DNA of 64,000 nt from an uncultured Oscillospiraceae bacterium (GCA_910587345.1 CAJUKH010000026.1:186001-250000), one strand, 5' to 3'; positions 8,407 through 16,864 are shown, numbered from the stretch's first letter. Numbers and translations: made by a program. The notes: a model not told the origin generated them from the letters alone.

Positions 8407-9426
8407 TTACTCTTCCAGGGGTAAAAGGTCATAACTGGCCGGAACAGTTTTCTCTCCGGGTAACTCCTCGACCTGAGTTCCCTTGTCTTGGGGTTCTATG
8501 GCAATCAAGTCCTCATCCGGGACATCCGAGGCAGCTGGACCAGCGGTATAGCCCACAGGCTCCTCCGCTTTTACAGGCTCCGCTGTGGTCACCCCACCGG
8601 GAAGGACCGCCCCGCCGATGGACTCTATGGGGGCGGGACCCTTCACCCAGTCCGTGGTCATGGCCACCCCCTCCACCACCCGAATGAGGATGGCGTCATC
8701 CTCCGGGTCGAGCTCGCCGATGGCGGCCAACAACTCCTCAGTCAAAGGCTCGGGCACATCCAAAATGATGCGGTTCTGGTCATCATAGATGCCAAAGGAA
8801 GAAAACACACCGGTGCCGTCCAGAACATGGAGCAGCTCCCCGTTTATCCGCTCCAGCTCATTGCGGCTGTACTTGGCGCTGGCAAAGCACACAGGCAGGT
8901 CCCCCACCGCCTTCATCACCTCCAACTCCAAGGACTTATCCCCCGGATTCCGGTCCTCCACCAGCAGGACCATCAGCGCATCGCTGTCATCAAGGTAGGC
9001 CCCGCCGTACCAGTCGGGACGACTGTCCCCAAAGTGCTCCATCAAAAGCTGATAAGCCTCGGCCCCCAACTGGACCGTTTCCTCCTCCACTGGGTCATTT
9101 AACACGCCCAGATTAGGTCCCTCTCCGGGGCCTTCTCCTCCTCCTACATCGCTGCTCTCCTGCCGGTAGGCTTTGATAGCTCCAATATCCCCGGCCTCCA
9201 CCGTAATGTAGCTGTGCAGTTTTGGGGGATTCTGGGACTTCAGAACATTGTACGCCGGATAGGCGCAGAGAAGCAGGGCGGCGCAGGCCGCCACGGCAAA
9301 ATATTTTCTCACAGAGTTTCCCTCCTGTTTGTTCGGTATCTCCCCGACCCGCTCCAAAAGGGCGGTCCGGGCGGCCTCGCTGGGACGCAGCTGCTCCCGC
9401 ATGGAGGCGATCATGGCCTTATTCAT
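8407..9426 (-). CDS. membrane-anchored partner of the ECF sigma factor (probable anti-sigma or sensor)
   Basis: A 339-residue protein. It has a short cytoplasmic N-terminus (about 45 residues, including LRPSEAARTALLERV), one membrane span (FAVAACAALLLCAYPAY) and a long acidic extracytoplasmic part with no family I recognise. Its start overlaps the end of the sigma-factor gene by 8 bases, so the two are translationally coupled. That layout is the standard one for an ECF sigma factor and its anti-sigma or sensor, which is why I propose the role. The N-terminus has no clear zinc anti-sigma motif (HxxxCxxC), so the inhibitory function is inference. Neighbours give no clue to the stress sensed. 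Confidence 0.6.
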   Translation of the reverse strand: MNKAMIASMREQLRPSEAARTALLERVGEIPNKQEGNSVRKYFAVAACAALLLCAYPAYNVLKSQNPPKLHSYITVEAGDIGAIKAYRQESSDVGGGEGPGEGPNLGVLNDPVEEETVQLGAEAYQLLMEHFGDSRPDWYGGAYLDDSDALMVLLVEDRNPGDKSLELEVMKAVGDLPVCFASAKYSRNELERINGELLHVLDGTGVFSSFGIYDDQNRIILDVPEPLTEELLAAIGELDPEDDAILIRVVEGVAMTTDWVKGPAPIESIGGAVLPGGVTTAEPVKAEEPVGYTAGPAASDVPDEDLIAIEPQDKGTQVEELPGEKTVPASYDLLPLEE

Positions 9427-9925
9427 CGAAATACTCTCCTTTCAACAACTCCCGCAGCAAATCCCGCCCGCGGCTCAGCCGCATCCGCGCCGTGCCGGGG
9501 CGGATGGACAGGGCCTTGGCGATCTCATCAGTGGACAGCTCTTCAAAATAAAACAGATAAATGGGCAGCCGGTAGTTCTCCGGCAGGTCCTGCATGGCCT
9601 GCCAGACCCGGTTTTCCTCCGGTGACCGGAAAGGGGCGGCGGGAATATTCTCCCCTGCCTCCAGCGGCACCACCTTTTTGCGGTAGGTTGCGCTTGTTAC
9701 CCGGCGGCTCATGTTTACCGCGGTGCGGAGGAGCCAGGCCTTGCGGTGTTCCTCCTCCCGAAAGGTCTTACCGGTACGGAAGTAGGCCAGAAACACCTCC
9801 TGAAATACATCCTCCGCATCAGCGGCCGACCCTGTCCTTGCCAGGGCGAGGCCGTAGACCATGTTTTGATAGCGGTCCATCACTTTCTCCAGTTCACCGC
9901 CCGTACGCAGCGGCTTTTCTTCCAT
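9419..9925 (-). CDS. ECF-type RNA polymerase sigma factor
   Basis: A 168-residue sigma-70 family protein with only regions 2 and 4. Region 2 is at residues 10-75 (DRYQNMVYGLALARTGSAAD, then AEDVFQEVFLAYF and HRKAWLLRTAVN). Region 4 is at residues 108-160 (LPENYRLPIYLFYFEELSTD, then EIAKALSIRPGTARMRLSRG). It would redirect RNA polymerase to a small regulon under control of the downstream overlapping membrane protein. The ribosome site AAAGGAGG precedes the ATG. The upstream GGCAATTT/TATAG region may be an autoregulated promoter, but I cannot assign its elements firmly. Confidence 0.9.
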   Translation of the reverse strand: MEEKPLRTGGELEKVMDRYQNMVYGLALARTGSAADAEDVFQEVFLAYFRTGKTFREEEHRKAWLLRTAVNMSRRVTSATYRKKVVPLEAGENIPAAPFRSPEENRVWQAMQDLPENYRLPIYLFYFEELSTDEIAKALSIRPGTARMRLSRGRDLLRELLKGEYFDE

Positions 9926-10030
9926 CGTCAGGACCTCCTTTCACCCTATACTCAAAGCAAGGGGCTAAATTGCCACCCTTTCGCCAAATTTTTTCTTCTT
10001 TTGGACGGCGGACAAACAAAAAGGTTCCTC

Positions 10031-10059
10031 TTGCTTTTTATCTAAGGGTAAGCTATCAT
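10031..10059 (+). promoter_or_regulatory. probable SigA promoter of the DUF4230 gene
   Basis: TTGCTT and TATCAT are separated by 17 bases, about 35 bases before the ATG. Confidence 0.6.
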
Positions 10060-10093
10060 AAAAATCATCTATGGCAGAAAGAAGAGATTTCTT

Positions 10094-10732
10094 ATGAGCA
10101 ATACCACCACTCCTGCTCCGGAAAGGCTTCGGCCGGTGAAGTCTATGAAATACCTGTCCCGTGGGGTCCTGCTCTGCGCGTTGGTGGGGCTTGTCTGCTT
10201 CTTCGGCGGCCGGATGACCGCCGAAAACAGAGAGAAAGCCCCCCACTTGGACGCCGTTGTGCTGGAAGCCCAACTAAACCAGATCAGCCAACTGGCCACC
10301 GTCAGCTACCACTACACCAACATGGCCCAATTTGAAAACAGCAATGATTTCTATGGGGTCACCATTCCCTTCACCACCAAGAAATTCATCCTCACCTATG
10401 ACGGGGAGATCAAGGCGGGGGTGGATTTGTCCAGGGCAAAAATCACCCTCTCGGGGGAGGCCGTCACCGTTACCCTCCCCGCCGCTACGATCCTCTCCCA
10501 CGAGATTTTTGAGGACACCGTGGAGGTCTTTGACGAAAAAACCTCCATCTTCAACCCCTTCACCATCGAGGATTTCTCCTCCTTCCAGTCCGACCAGAAG
10601 AAGGCGGTGGAGGAAAAGGCTTTGAACAAAGGCCTTTTGGATGAGGCCGCCCGCCAGGCCCGATCCAGCATTCAGGCCCTTTTGACCCCTGTCCTTCCAA
10701 AAGGGTATCAAATAAATGTCCAAATAAAATAG
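10094..10732 (+). CDS. DUF4230 family membrane-anchored protein
   Basis: The 212-residue protein has one N-terminal membrane span (GVLLCALVGLVCFFGGRM, residues 25-42) and a folded region outside the membrane with the DUF4230 pattern: QISQLATVSYHYTNM, then a KKFILTYDGEIKAGVDLS segment. It ends with an amphipathic helix (EARQARSSIQALL type) and VQIK. Function of the family is unknown; it is common in Clostridia as a single exported or membrane-anchored protein. It is divergent from the ECF sigma gene and could belong to its regulon, but no ECF-like promoter is evident. Confidence 0.8.
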   Translation: MSNTTTPAPERLRPVKSMKYLSRGVLLCALVGLVCFFGGRMTAENREKAPHLDAVVLEAQLNQISQLATVSYHYTNMAQFENSNDFYGVTIPFTTKKFILTYDGEIKAGVDLSRAKITLSGEAVTVTLPAATILSHEIFEDTVEVFDEKTSIFNPFTIEDFSSFQSDQKKAVEEKALNKGLLDEAARQARSSIQALLTPVLPKGYQINVQIK

Positions 10733-10740
10733 TTCTAACT

Positions 10741-10780
10741 ATAAAAGCACCCGGACACTGCAGCGTCCGGGTGCTTTTAT
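10741..10780. terminator. intrinsic terminator after DUF4230 gene
   Basis: Arms AAAAGCACCCGGAC and GTCCGGGTGCTTTT are perfectly complementary, with an 8-base loop and T-rich flank. It lies between convergent genes. Confidence 0.85.
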
Positions 10781-10802
10781 TTATAGGGTGCTTTTATTTA
10801 TA
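10769..10802. repeat. 17-base exact tandem duplication
   Basis: The 17 bases 10769-10785 (GGGTGCTTTTATTTATA) are repeated exactly at 10786-10802. The first copy is the right arm of the terminator; the second supplies the last codons and stop of the XRE gene. Confidence 0.85.
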
Positions 10803-11126
10803 TTGATCCATCGCAATTTTTGCACTTTTAATGATAGTCGCAATAATCTTGGACTCTTTTGGGGAGCAAGCATCCAGTACTTCCTGTATTTCTGCAAGCC
10901 CCTGCCTTTTTTGCGTTTCCGGAACAGCAAAGAGAAGTTCATCTGTACTGGCGTGAAGTACCTGAGCAATATCTACCAAAACAGGTAAACTCAACTTTGT
11001 ATTTCCAGTTTCAATATGACTCATATGAGTTGTTGAGATGTCTACTAATTCCGCCAAGCGCTCTTGCGAAAGACCTTGCGCTTTTCGGAATTTTCTGATT
11101 CTCTGCCCGATTTCATAATAGTTCAA
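10794..11126 (-). CDS. XRE-family transcriptional regulator
   Basis: A 110-residue protein with an N-terminal Cro/C1-type helix-turn-helix at residues 5-62 (IGQRIRKFRKAQGLSQERLA, then ELVDISTTHMSHIETG) and a short C-terminal helical part. The start codon is TTG (NYYEIGQR follows), with only a weak ribosome site, so expression may be low. It is divergent from a small hydrophobic protein across 125 AT-rich bases and probably represses it and itself. The gene is clearly lower in GC than its neighbours, suggesting transfer. Confidence 0.85.
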   Translation of the reverse strand: MNYYEIGQRIRKFRKAQGLSQERLAELVDISTTHMSHIETGNTKLSLPVLVDIAQVLHASTDELLFAVPETQKRQGLAEIQEVLDACSPKESKIIATIIKSAKIAMDQYK

Positions 11127-11157
11127 TCAACGCACCGCCTACATAATTAAAATATAC

Positions 11158-11186
11158 TTGAATATTATAGGCAATTATGCTACAAT
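11158..11186 (+). promoter_or_regulatory. SigA promoter of the small membrane protein gene
   Basis: TTGAAT and TACAAT are separated by exactly 17 bases. The segment is full of short A/T dyads and lies between the divergent XRE gene and its presumed target, so the XRE protein probably binds here. Confidence 0.6.
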
Positions 11187-11251
11187 CAAATAAATTGTAT
11201 GGGTTATTTTATGCTTATACAATTAAATATATAGAAATAGGAGGAAGAATC

Positions 11252-11593
11252 ATGGACAAAATTATTTCTAAAGTTGCCGCTCTTGGCATTCCCGGGCTTG
11301 TTTTAGTCACCGCTATCGGCGCTACCGGATTGACCGGTGCAGCTGCCATCACCGCTGCATTAGCTGCCTTAGGTCCCGGAGGAATACTTGGCGGTATCGC
11401 TGTTCTGGGTATTTCGGGGCTGGTCGTGCAGGGCATTACAGAATTTGGATTTGATGCTATCTTCTCCGGCGTTGTAAAAGAGTTATATCTTCGTGGGGAA
11501 AGCAAGGGCTCTATTTTGAATAAAATAGAAAAATACCCCATATCTAAAACCTTAAAGCGTAAGCTGAAAGAAAATCTGGAGCATTATAATTAG
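11252..11593 (+). CDS. small Gly/Ala-rich membrane protein of unknown function
   Basis: I start at the ATG at 11252, which has AGGAGGAA 6 bases upstream; an in-frame start 75 bases earlier has none. The 113-residue product has two long Gly/Ala-rich hydrophobic stretches (residues 12-40, and about 41-62 with LGPGGILGGIAVLGISGLVV), like paired glycine-zipper membrane helices. A C-terminal charged segment follows (about residues 75-113, with KYPISKTLKRKLKENL). No signal peptide cleavage site is evident. I do not recognise the family. Size, hydrophobicity, low GC and the divergent XRE regulator resemble toxin, holin or bacteriocin-type modules, but this is only analogy. Confidence 0.7.
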   Translation: MDKIISKVAALGIPGLVLVTAIGATGLTGAAAITAALAALGPGGILGGIAVLGISGLVVQGITEFGFDAIFSGVVKELYLRGESKGSILNKIEKYPISKTLKRKLKENLEHYN

Positions 11594-11630
11594 CCCATCG
11601 CCAAAGCAGACTAACCTTCCCTAAAGCAAA

Positions 11631-11661
11631 ACACCCCCGGCAGAAACTCTGCCGGGGGTGT
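11631..11661. terminator. bidirectional intrinsic terminator
   Basis: Arms ACACCCCCGGCAG and CTGCCGGGGGTGT surround a short loop; TTTTCTTTTTT follows on the plus strand and TTTTGC on the minus strand. It separates the small membrane protein gene from the convergent transketolase operon. Confidence 0.85.
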
Positions 11662-11672
11662 CCTTTTCTTTT

Positions 11673-12620
11673 TTATTTTTTCAGTTCCATCGCCCGGCGG
11701 ACCTTGGCGGCGATGCCTTCGGGAGTCAGCCCGTACTTTTCCAACACCAGCTCCGCCTTGCCGGAACGGCCGAAGGTATCCTCCACGCCGTGACGGACCA
11801 CGGGCACCGGGCACCGCTCGGCCACACAGGCAGCCACCGCTTCACCCAGACCACCAATAATGTTGTGCTCCTCGGTGGTGACGATACAGCCGGTTTCCCG
11901 GGCGGCTTTTTCCACCAACTCAACATCCAGAGGTTTTATTGTGTGCATATCGATGACCCGGGCGTCGATGCCCTCCTCCGCCAGAAATTCGGCGGCAGTC
12001 AGAGCCTTCTGCACCATCATACCCACGGCAATAATGGTCACATCCTTGCCCTGATGGACGGTGATGCCCCTTCCCAGTTCAAACTGATAGCCGGGGATCC
12101 CATCGGTAACGGTTTCCACCGCCAGACGGCCCAAACGAAGATAGGCCGGGCCTTCATACTCCAGCAAAGCCTTAACGGCGGCCGTCATTTCATTGGCATC
12201 ACAGGGACAGCAGACCACCATACCGGGAATGCTCCGCATGGTGGCAAAATCCTCACAGCACTGGTGGGTGGCTCCATCCTCCCCCACGCTGAGGCCGCCG
12301 TGAGAACCCACCACCTTCACATTCAGATGGGGGTAGGCCACGCTGTTGCGGACCTGCTCAAAGGCCCGTCCGGCGGCAAACATGGCAAAGGTGGCGGCAA
12401 AGGGCTTTTTGCCGCAAGCTGCCAGACCGGCAGCCACACCCACCATGTTACCCTCGGCAATACCCATATTGAAAAACCGTTCAGGGTAGGTCTGGGAAAA
12501 CTTTTTGGTCATGGTGGCGCTGGAAAGGTCGGCGTCCAGGACAACCAGTTCAGGATACTGCTCTGCCAGAGCCACAATGGCCTCGCCGAAGGCGGCTCTT
12601 GTTGCTAATTTCTCTCCCAT
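11673..12620 (-). CDS. transketolase, C-terminal subunit
   Basis: This 315-residue protein corresponds to the pyrimidine-binding and C-terminal domains of transketolase, which many Clostridia encode apart from the N-terminal half. Motifs are MGIAEGNMVGVAAGLAACG (thiamine activation Glu) and KVVGSHGGLSVGEDGATHQC. With the upstream gene product it would form the heteromeric enzyme of the non-oxidative pentose phosphate pathway, which makes ribose 5-phosphate for PRPP. The ATG at 12620 is two bases from the upstream stop codon, with GGAGGGGAAG overlapping that stop. Confidence 0.95.
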   Translation of the reverse strand: MGEKLATRAAFGEAIVALAEQYPELVVLDADLSSATMTKKFSQTYPERFFNMGIAEGNMVGVAAGLAACGKKPFAATFAMFAAGRAFEQVRNSVAYPHLNVKVVGSHGGLSVGEDGATHQCCEDFATMRSIPGMVVCCPCDANEMTAAVKALLEYEGPAYLRLGRLAVETVTDGIPGYQFELGRGITVHQGKDVTIIAVGMMVQKALTAAEFLAEEGIDARVIDMHTIKPLDVELVEKAARETGCIVTTEEHNIIGGLGEAVAACVAERCPVPVVRHGVEDTFGRSGKAELVLEKYGLTPEGIAAKVRRAMELKK

Positions 12621-12621
12621 C

Positions 12622-13467
12622 TTACTTCCCCTCCAGTTCTGCGACCTTGGCTTCCAACTCGGCATGGGCCTTCTCATACTGTTCGGCGTTAGGCGCCTTG
12701 CCGTGCCATCCGGCGTCCCCCTCCATGAAGGAGACCCCCTTGCCCTTCACCGTCCGGGCCAGGATGACCGTAGGCTTCCCCTTCCCCTTTTTCGCCGCTT
12801 CAAAAGCGGCGGCCACGGCGGCAATGTCATGACCGTCCACCTGGATGACATTCCAGTTAAAGGCCTCAAACTTTTTGTCCAGCGGCTCGGAAGGCATCAC
12901 GTCAGCCGTCTTGCCGTCAATTTGAAGGCCGTTGACATCCACCACTGCACAGAGGTTGTCCAGATGATATTTGGCGGCAGCCATAGCAGCTTCCCAGACC
13001 TGACCTTCCTCGACCTCACCGTCTCCCAAAACGGCATAGATCCGGTGATCCTTCCTGTCCATCTGCCCCGCCAGCGCCATCCCTACAGCGGCGGAGATGC
13101 CCTGCCCCAAAGACCCAGTGGACATATCCACGCCGGGTACATGGACCATATCGGGATGGCCGGAATAATGGCCTTCCACCGAGCGGAAAAGTTTCAGCTC
13201 CTCCACGGGAAAATATCCCTTCAATGCCAGCGTGGCATAGAGGGCGGGGGTGGTGTGCCCCTTGGAAAGAACCAGCCGGTCCCGGTCAGGGGCCTGAGGG
13301 GCTTTAGGGTCCACCTTCATGGTATGGAAGTAAAGCACCGTCAGGATATCGGCCACCGACAAAGACCCTCCGATATGGCCGGAGGCAGCGGAAAACACAG
13401 CGTCCATAGCCAGGCTGCGGACCTGTGCCGCCTTCAGGGACAGGTCATGAAGCATTTTTTCGTCCAT
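12622..13467 (-). CDS. transketolase, N-terminal subunit
   Basis: This 281-residue protein matches the thiamine diphosphate/metal-binding domain. The GDG-x(n)-N motif is seen as AVLGDGEVEEGQVWEAAM followed by LCAVVDVNGLQ. AASGHIGGSLSVADILTVLY is the typical early motif, with the catalytic His. The downstream C-terminal subunit starts right after its stop codon, so the pair is translated together. A short intergenic stretch separates it from the phosphohexomutase gene upstream. Confidence 0.95.
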   Translation of the reverse strand: MDEKMLHDLSLKAAQVRSLAMDAVFSAASGHIGGSLSVADILTVLYFHTMKVDPKAPQAPDRDRLVLSKGHTTPALYATLALKGYFPVEELKLFRSVEGHYSGHPDMVHVPGVDMSTGSLGQGISAAVGMALAGQMDRKDHRIYAVLGDGEVEEGQVWEAAMAAAKYHLDNLCAVVDVNGLQIDGKTADVMPSEPLDKKFEAFNWNVIQVDGHDIAAVAAAFEAAKKGKGKPTVILARTVKGKGVSFMEGDAGWHGKAPNAEQYEKAHAELEAKVAELEGK

Positions 13468-13548
13468 AGTATCACCCTTTTTCTTTGGATTTGCTTATCT
13501 TTATTGATATTCATTCTCTTCGCTGAAAACATCCTGTCTCTGAAACTC

Positions 13549-15021
13549 CTATTCCAAAACCGAAAGGTCCAGCCCGGGCAGCTCCGCCAGCAGTTCTCCG
13601 GCCAGGGTCAGCAGCTTTTTACCGTCACCCGGGGCATTCCCCTCTACGTTCAAGGGCAAAAGAGGGTCATGCAAAGACTGCCGCAGCAGCATCCACCCCA
13701 TGTCGGTGGTAAGGCGCACCCCCTCACAGGTGGGGGCAAGGGGAAGCCCACGCTCCTCCGCCCTTCTTTGGAATGCGGCCAGGGCAGCGGCGCCCTTTTC
13801 CTGAAAGTCGACACCCAAAACGGGTATCCGGCGCTCCGCCTCCTCCACCGCCGGGGGCAGATCCGCGATGAGAGAGCCAAGCTCCCCATGGCGGGCCAGC
13901 GCCACCACCAGCTTTACCGCCAGATAAGCCCCGTCATCCAAATCATAGTTCTCCCGCAAAGCGCCATGACCCGATGTCTCCATGGCCATGGGGCAGTCCT
14001 TCCCCTCATTGTTCAGGCGGATCATTTCATTGATAACATTCTTGTACCCCCGCTTAAACCGCCGATGGACAAGGCCCAGGTTTTTCTCCAAAAAGGCCGT
14101 CAGCCGGTCGGAGGTTACCGAGTCGGTGACGATGATACCCCCGGGGTGGTTTGGTGCCAAAATGGCAGCGGCCAACGCAATAATGGCATCCCGGTTTACC
14201 TCCGTTCCATCGGGAAGGACGGCGGACATCCGGTCCACGTCGGTATCAAAAATAAGGCCCAAATGCGCCCCGCTCTCCAATACGGCAGAACGTATGGCCT
14301 CCATGGCCGTCTTATCCTCCGGATTCGGCGCATGGTTGGGAAAGGTGCCGTCAGGCTCCAGAAAACGGCTTCCGGAGCAGTTACACCCCAGCGGCTCCAG
14401 CACCCGGGAGGCAAAGAATCCCCCTGCGCCATTGCCTGCATCCACTACAATATGAAGGCCGGCAAGGGGCGTCTCCCCTTTTTGCACTCCCTCCATGATT
14501 TTTTCCCGCAGGTGGGCTGTATAGCGCTCCATAAGCGGGGTCTTCTCCCCTTCTCCGAAGTGCCCGGCAGGCTCTCTCTCCTCCTCGGCTAAAGTCAAAA
14601 GGGCGGTAATATCCCCCTTGTCCAGCCCGCCATCCGGCGTAAAAAACTTCATGCCGTTGCGCTCTTTGGGCAGGTGACTGGCGGTAAGCATGATAGACCC
14701 GTCAAACCCGGTCTCCTCAAACACGGTCCCCATAAACATGGCGGGGGTGGAGGCAAGGCCGCAGTCCAACCCGGCTGCACCTGCGGCGGCAATACCGCTC
14801 AAAGCGGCCTTTTTCAAAAGCTCCGCCGTCAAACGCGAGTCATGGCCCACCCCTATCCGAAGGGCAGAAGGCGCTTTCCCCGTCTTTCCTGCCAGCCAGC
14901 GGACAAACGCAGCGGCGATCCGGCCGCAGACGGCCGGGGTCAGGTTTACCGGCTTCCCTTCGGGCAGGGCCAGGGCTACCCCCCTGACATCGCTGCCATT
15001 TTGCAAATCAGACAAAGGCAT
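13549..15021 (-). CDS. phosphomannomutase/phosphoglucomutase family protein
   Basis: A four-domain alpha-D-phosphohexomutase of 490 residues. The phosphoserine loop is IMLTASHLPKERNGMKFF (catalytic Ser near residue 109). The Mg loop is LIFDTDVDRMS (near residue 238). The sugar-binding loop is MAMETSGHGALRENY and the phosphate loop lies near the C-terminus. The motifs fit the ManB/AlgC-type enzymes with mannose/glucose phosphates rather than GlmM, but the exact sugar is not certain. The ATG at 15021 has GGAGGG upstream; a longer frame running into upp has no ribosome site. Confidence 0.9.
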   Translation of the reverse strand: MPLSDLQNGSDVRGVALALPEGKPVNLTPAVCGRIAAAFVRWLAGKTGKAPSALRIGVGHDSRLTAELLKKAALSGIAAAGAAGLDCGLASTPAMFMGTVFEETGFDGSIMLTASHLPKERNGMKFFTPDGGLDKGDITALLTLAEEEREPAGHFGEGEKTPLMERYTAHLREKIMEGVQKGETPLAGLHIVVDAGNGAGGFFASRVLEPLGCNCSGSRFLEPDGTFPNHAPNPEDKTAMEAIRSAVLESGAHLGLIFDTDVDRMSAVLPDGTEVNRDAIIALAAAILAPNHPGGIIVTDSVTSDRLTAFLEKNLGLVHRRFKRGYKNVINEMIRLNNEGKDCPMAMETSGHGALRENYDLDDGAYLAVKLVVALARHGELGSLIADLPPAVEEAERRIPVLGVDFQEKGAAALAAFQRRAEERGLPLAPTCEGVRLTTDMGWMLLRQSLHDPLLPLNVEGNAPGDGKKLLTLAGELLAELPGLDLSVLE

Positions 15022-15070
15022 GGCCTTTCCCTCCTTTTTTGTTACTTCTGCGGAAAACGGTCGGGCAGCT

Positions 15071-15712
15071 TTACTTTGTGCCAAATATCCGGTCTCCCGC
15101 ATCCCCCAGCCCGGGGACGATATAGCCCACCTCATTCAGCTTTTCATCCACTGCGCCGGCGTAGATATCCACGTCCGGATGCTGGGCCAGAACGGTGTCA
15201 ATGCCCCTGGGCGCAGCCACAAGGACCATCAGCTTAATGTTCTTACACCCCCGCTTTTTCATCTCATCGATGGCCGCGCAGGCCGAGCCGCCGGTGGCCA
15301 GCATGGGGTCTACGATCATAATATCCCGCTCAGCCACATCCTTGGGCATTTTACAGAAATAGACGTGCGGCTCCAGCGTCTCCTCATCCCGGTACATTCC
15401 GATATGCCCCACCCGGGCCGAAGGAACCATCCGCAGTACACCGTCCACCAGCCCCAATCCGGCCCGAAGAATGGGCACAACGGCAATTTTCTTGCCCGCC
15501 AGAGTGGGCTGCTCACTTTTACAGATAGGGGTCTCGATCTCCTTGGTGGTCAAGGGCAGGTCACGGGTGGCTTCATAGGTAATGAGCATCCCCACCTCCC
15601 CCACCAGGTCCCGGAAATCCTTGACGCTGGTGTTTTTGTCCCGCATGATGGTCAGCTTGTGGGCCACCAGAGGATGGTCCATAATGTGGACCTTGCTGTT
15701 GTTTTCGTACAT
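15071..15712 (-). CDS. upp: uracil phosphoribosyltransferase
   Basis: This enzyme salvages uracil with PRPP to give UMP. The 213-residue length fits, and the PRPP-binding loop IMIVDPMLATGGSACAAIDE is clear near residue 132, with the uracil-binding region VGYIVPGLGDAGDRIFGT at the C-terminus. It starts 4 bases after the tsaB stop codon, so it belongs to the tsaE-tsaB-upp-mutase set. Confidence 0.96.
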   Translation of the reverse strand: MYENNSKVHIMDHPLVAHKLTIMRDKNTSVKDFRDLVGEVGMLITYEATRDLPLTTKEIETPICKSEQPTLAGKKIAVVPILRAGLGLVDGVLRMVPSARVGHIGMYRDEETLEPHVYFCKMPKDVAERDIMIVDPMLATGGSACAAIDEMKKRGCKNIKLMVLVAAPRGIDTVLAQHPDVDIYAGAVDEKLNEVGYIVPGLGDAGDRIFGTK

Positions 15713-15716
15713 ACTG

Positions 15717-16442
15717 TTATTCCCCTTCCGTTTCTTTATGTTCCTTCTGCTGCCGTTCCATCCGCTCCCGCTCTGCCTGAGAAAGTCGGTGATAGTCAGG
15801 CACCAGCTGGGCAGCGGTTATCAGCTTTCCCGCTCCAGCCAGCTCCAACGCCCCTCTTGCCACGCCCCAGGCCTTTTGCAGCCGCAGGTTTGGCGGGGCC
15901 AGCCGGCTGGGCAATCCCTGTTCCTTCCAGTAATTATAGCATAGGTACGCCCCGTCTCCAACTAAAATCTGGGGTCTGTCCATTTTTTTTACCTCTTCGG
16001 TCAGTTCCTCCAAACTGATGGCCCGGTCAGGCGTAAGACGGGCAACGGTCTGCCCGTCAGAGGAGAAAAGGGCATTATAGACCTGACTCCGCCTAGCGTC
16101 CATGACAGGGCAAAGGTTCCCCTCGAACCCCACCAGATTCCATGCCATAGCTTCCAAAGTAGAGACCTTGGCGCAGGGCTTGTCCAGCGTCCAGGCAAGC
16201 CCTTTGACCGCCGACACGCCGATGCGCAGTCCGGTGAAGGACCCAGGCCCTGCCGCCACGGCAACCACATCCACATCCTCCAGCTTCACGCCACAGTTTT
16301 TCAGCATCTCCTCCGCCATGGGAAGCAGGGTGACGGAATGGGTCAGGCCGCTGTTTTCATAGGCCTCTGCGATCAGCTCCTCATCCTCTGTAAGACAGAC
16401 CGAGCAAGCCACCGCCGAGGATTCCAGGGCTAAAATTTTCAT
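15717..16442 (-). CDS. tsaB: tRNA threonylcarbamoyladenosine biosynthesis protein TsaB
   Basis: TsaB is the ASKHA-fold partner of TsaD in the complex that adds threonylcarbamoyl to A37 of ANN-decoding tRNAs. The start MKILALESSAVACSVCL and the GPGSFTGLRIGVSAVKGLA motif (residues 66-84) are diagnostic. Length 241 is normal. The gene overlaps tsaE by 4 bases (ATGA), so the two are translationally coupled; TsaD itself is not in the window. Confidence 0.95.
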   Translation of the reverse strand: MKILALESSAVACSVCLTEDEELIAEAYENSGLTHSVTLLPMAEEMLKNCGVKLEDVDVVAVAAGPGSFTGLRIGVSAVKGLAWTLDKPCAKVSTLEAMAWNLVGFEGNLCPVMDARRSQVYNALFSSDGQTVARLTPDRAISLEELTEEVKKMDRPQILVGDGAYLCYNYWKEQGLPSRLAPPNLRLQKAWGVARGALELAGAGKLITAAQLVPDYHRLSQAERERMERQQKEHKETEGE

Positions 16443-16864
16443 TGTACCCGCCCCCCTGCCACTGTAATGACCCGGTCCCTTTCCCCTTCTCCCCGCCGGA
16501 TGTCCACCCGCAGCGCACCCACCAGAGCGTCAGCAACCTTTTCACTCCACTCCACGGCGCAGACGCCCCCTCTGCGAAGATAATCCTCCCAGCCAATGTC
16601 GAAAAGCTCCTCTGAACTCTCCAGCCGGTACATATCGAAATGAAACAAGGGCAGCCGCCCTCCCTCATACTCATTCACGATGGTAAACGTGGGACTGGTG
16701 ACCCGCTCGCCGATACCAAGTCCCCGGGCCAGTCCACGGGTGAAGGCTGTCTTCCCCGCCCCCAGGTCCCCGGTAAAGGCGATGACGGTGCCGGGGGACA
16801 GGGTCGCAGCCAACGCCTCCCCCACCGTCTCGGTCTCCGATTCGCTGTGGGTCCGATATTCCAT
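16439..16864 (-). CDS. tsaE: tRNA threonylcarbamoyladenosine biosynthesis ATPase TsaE
   Basis: TsaE is the small P-loop ATPase of the TsaBDE complex. Walker A is FTGDLGAGKTAFTRGLARGL (residues 30-49), followed by VTSPTFTIVNEY and HFDMYRL, all family hallmarks. The ATG at 16864 has GAGGTGGGAG upstream, giving 141 residues; the longer frame adds 19 residues with no motif. It is the first gene of the tsaE-tsaB-upp set and is divergent from the SEDS gene. Confidence 0.95.
   Translation of the reverse strand: MEYRTHSESETETVGEALAATLSPGTVIAFTGDLGAGKTAFTRGLARGLGIGERVTSPTFTIVNEYEGGRLPLFHFDMYRLESSEELFDIGWEDYLRRGGVCAVEWSEKVADALVGALRVDIRRGEGERDRVITVAGGRVQ

Noticed and set aside
12505..14592. Plus-strand frame of about 695 codons opposite the transketolase and mutase genes
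   Set aside because: It spans two well-supported minus-strand genes and the space between them, and has no recognisable domain.
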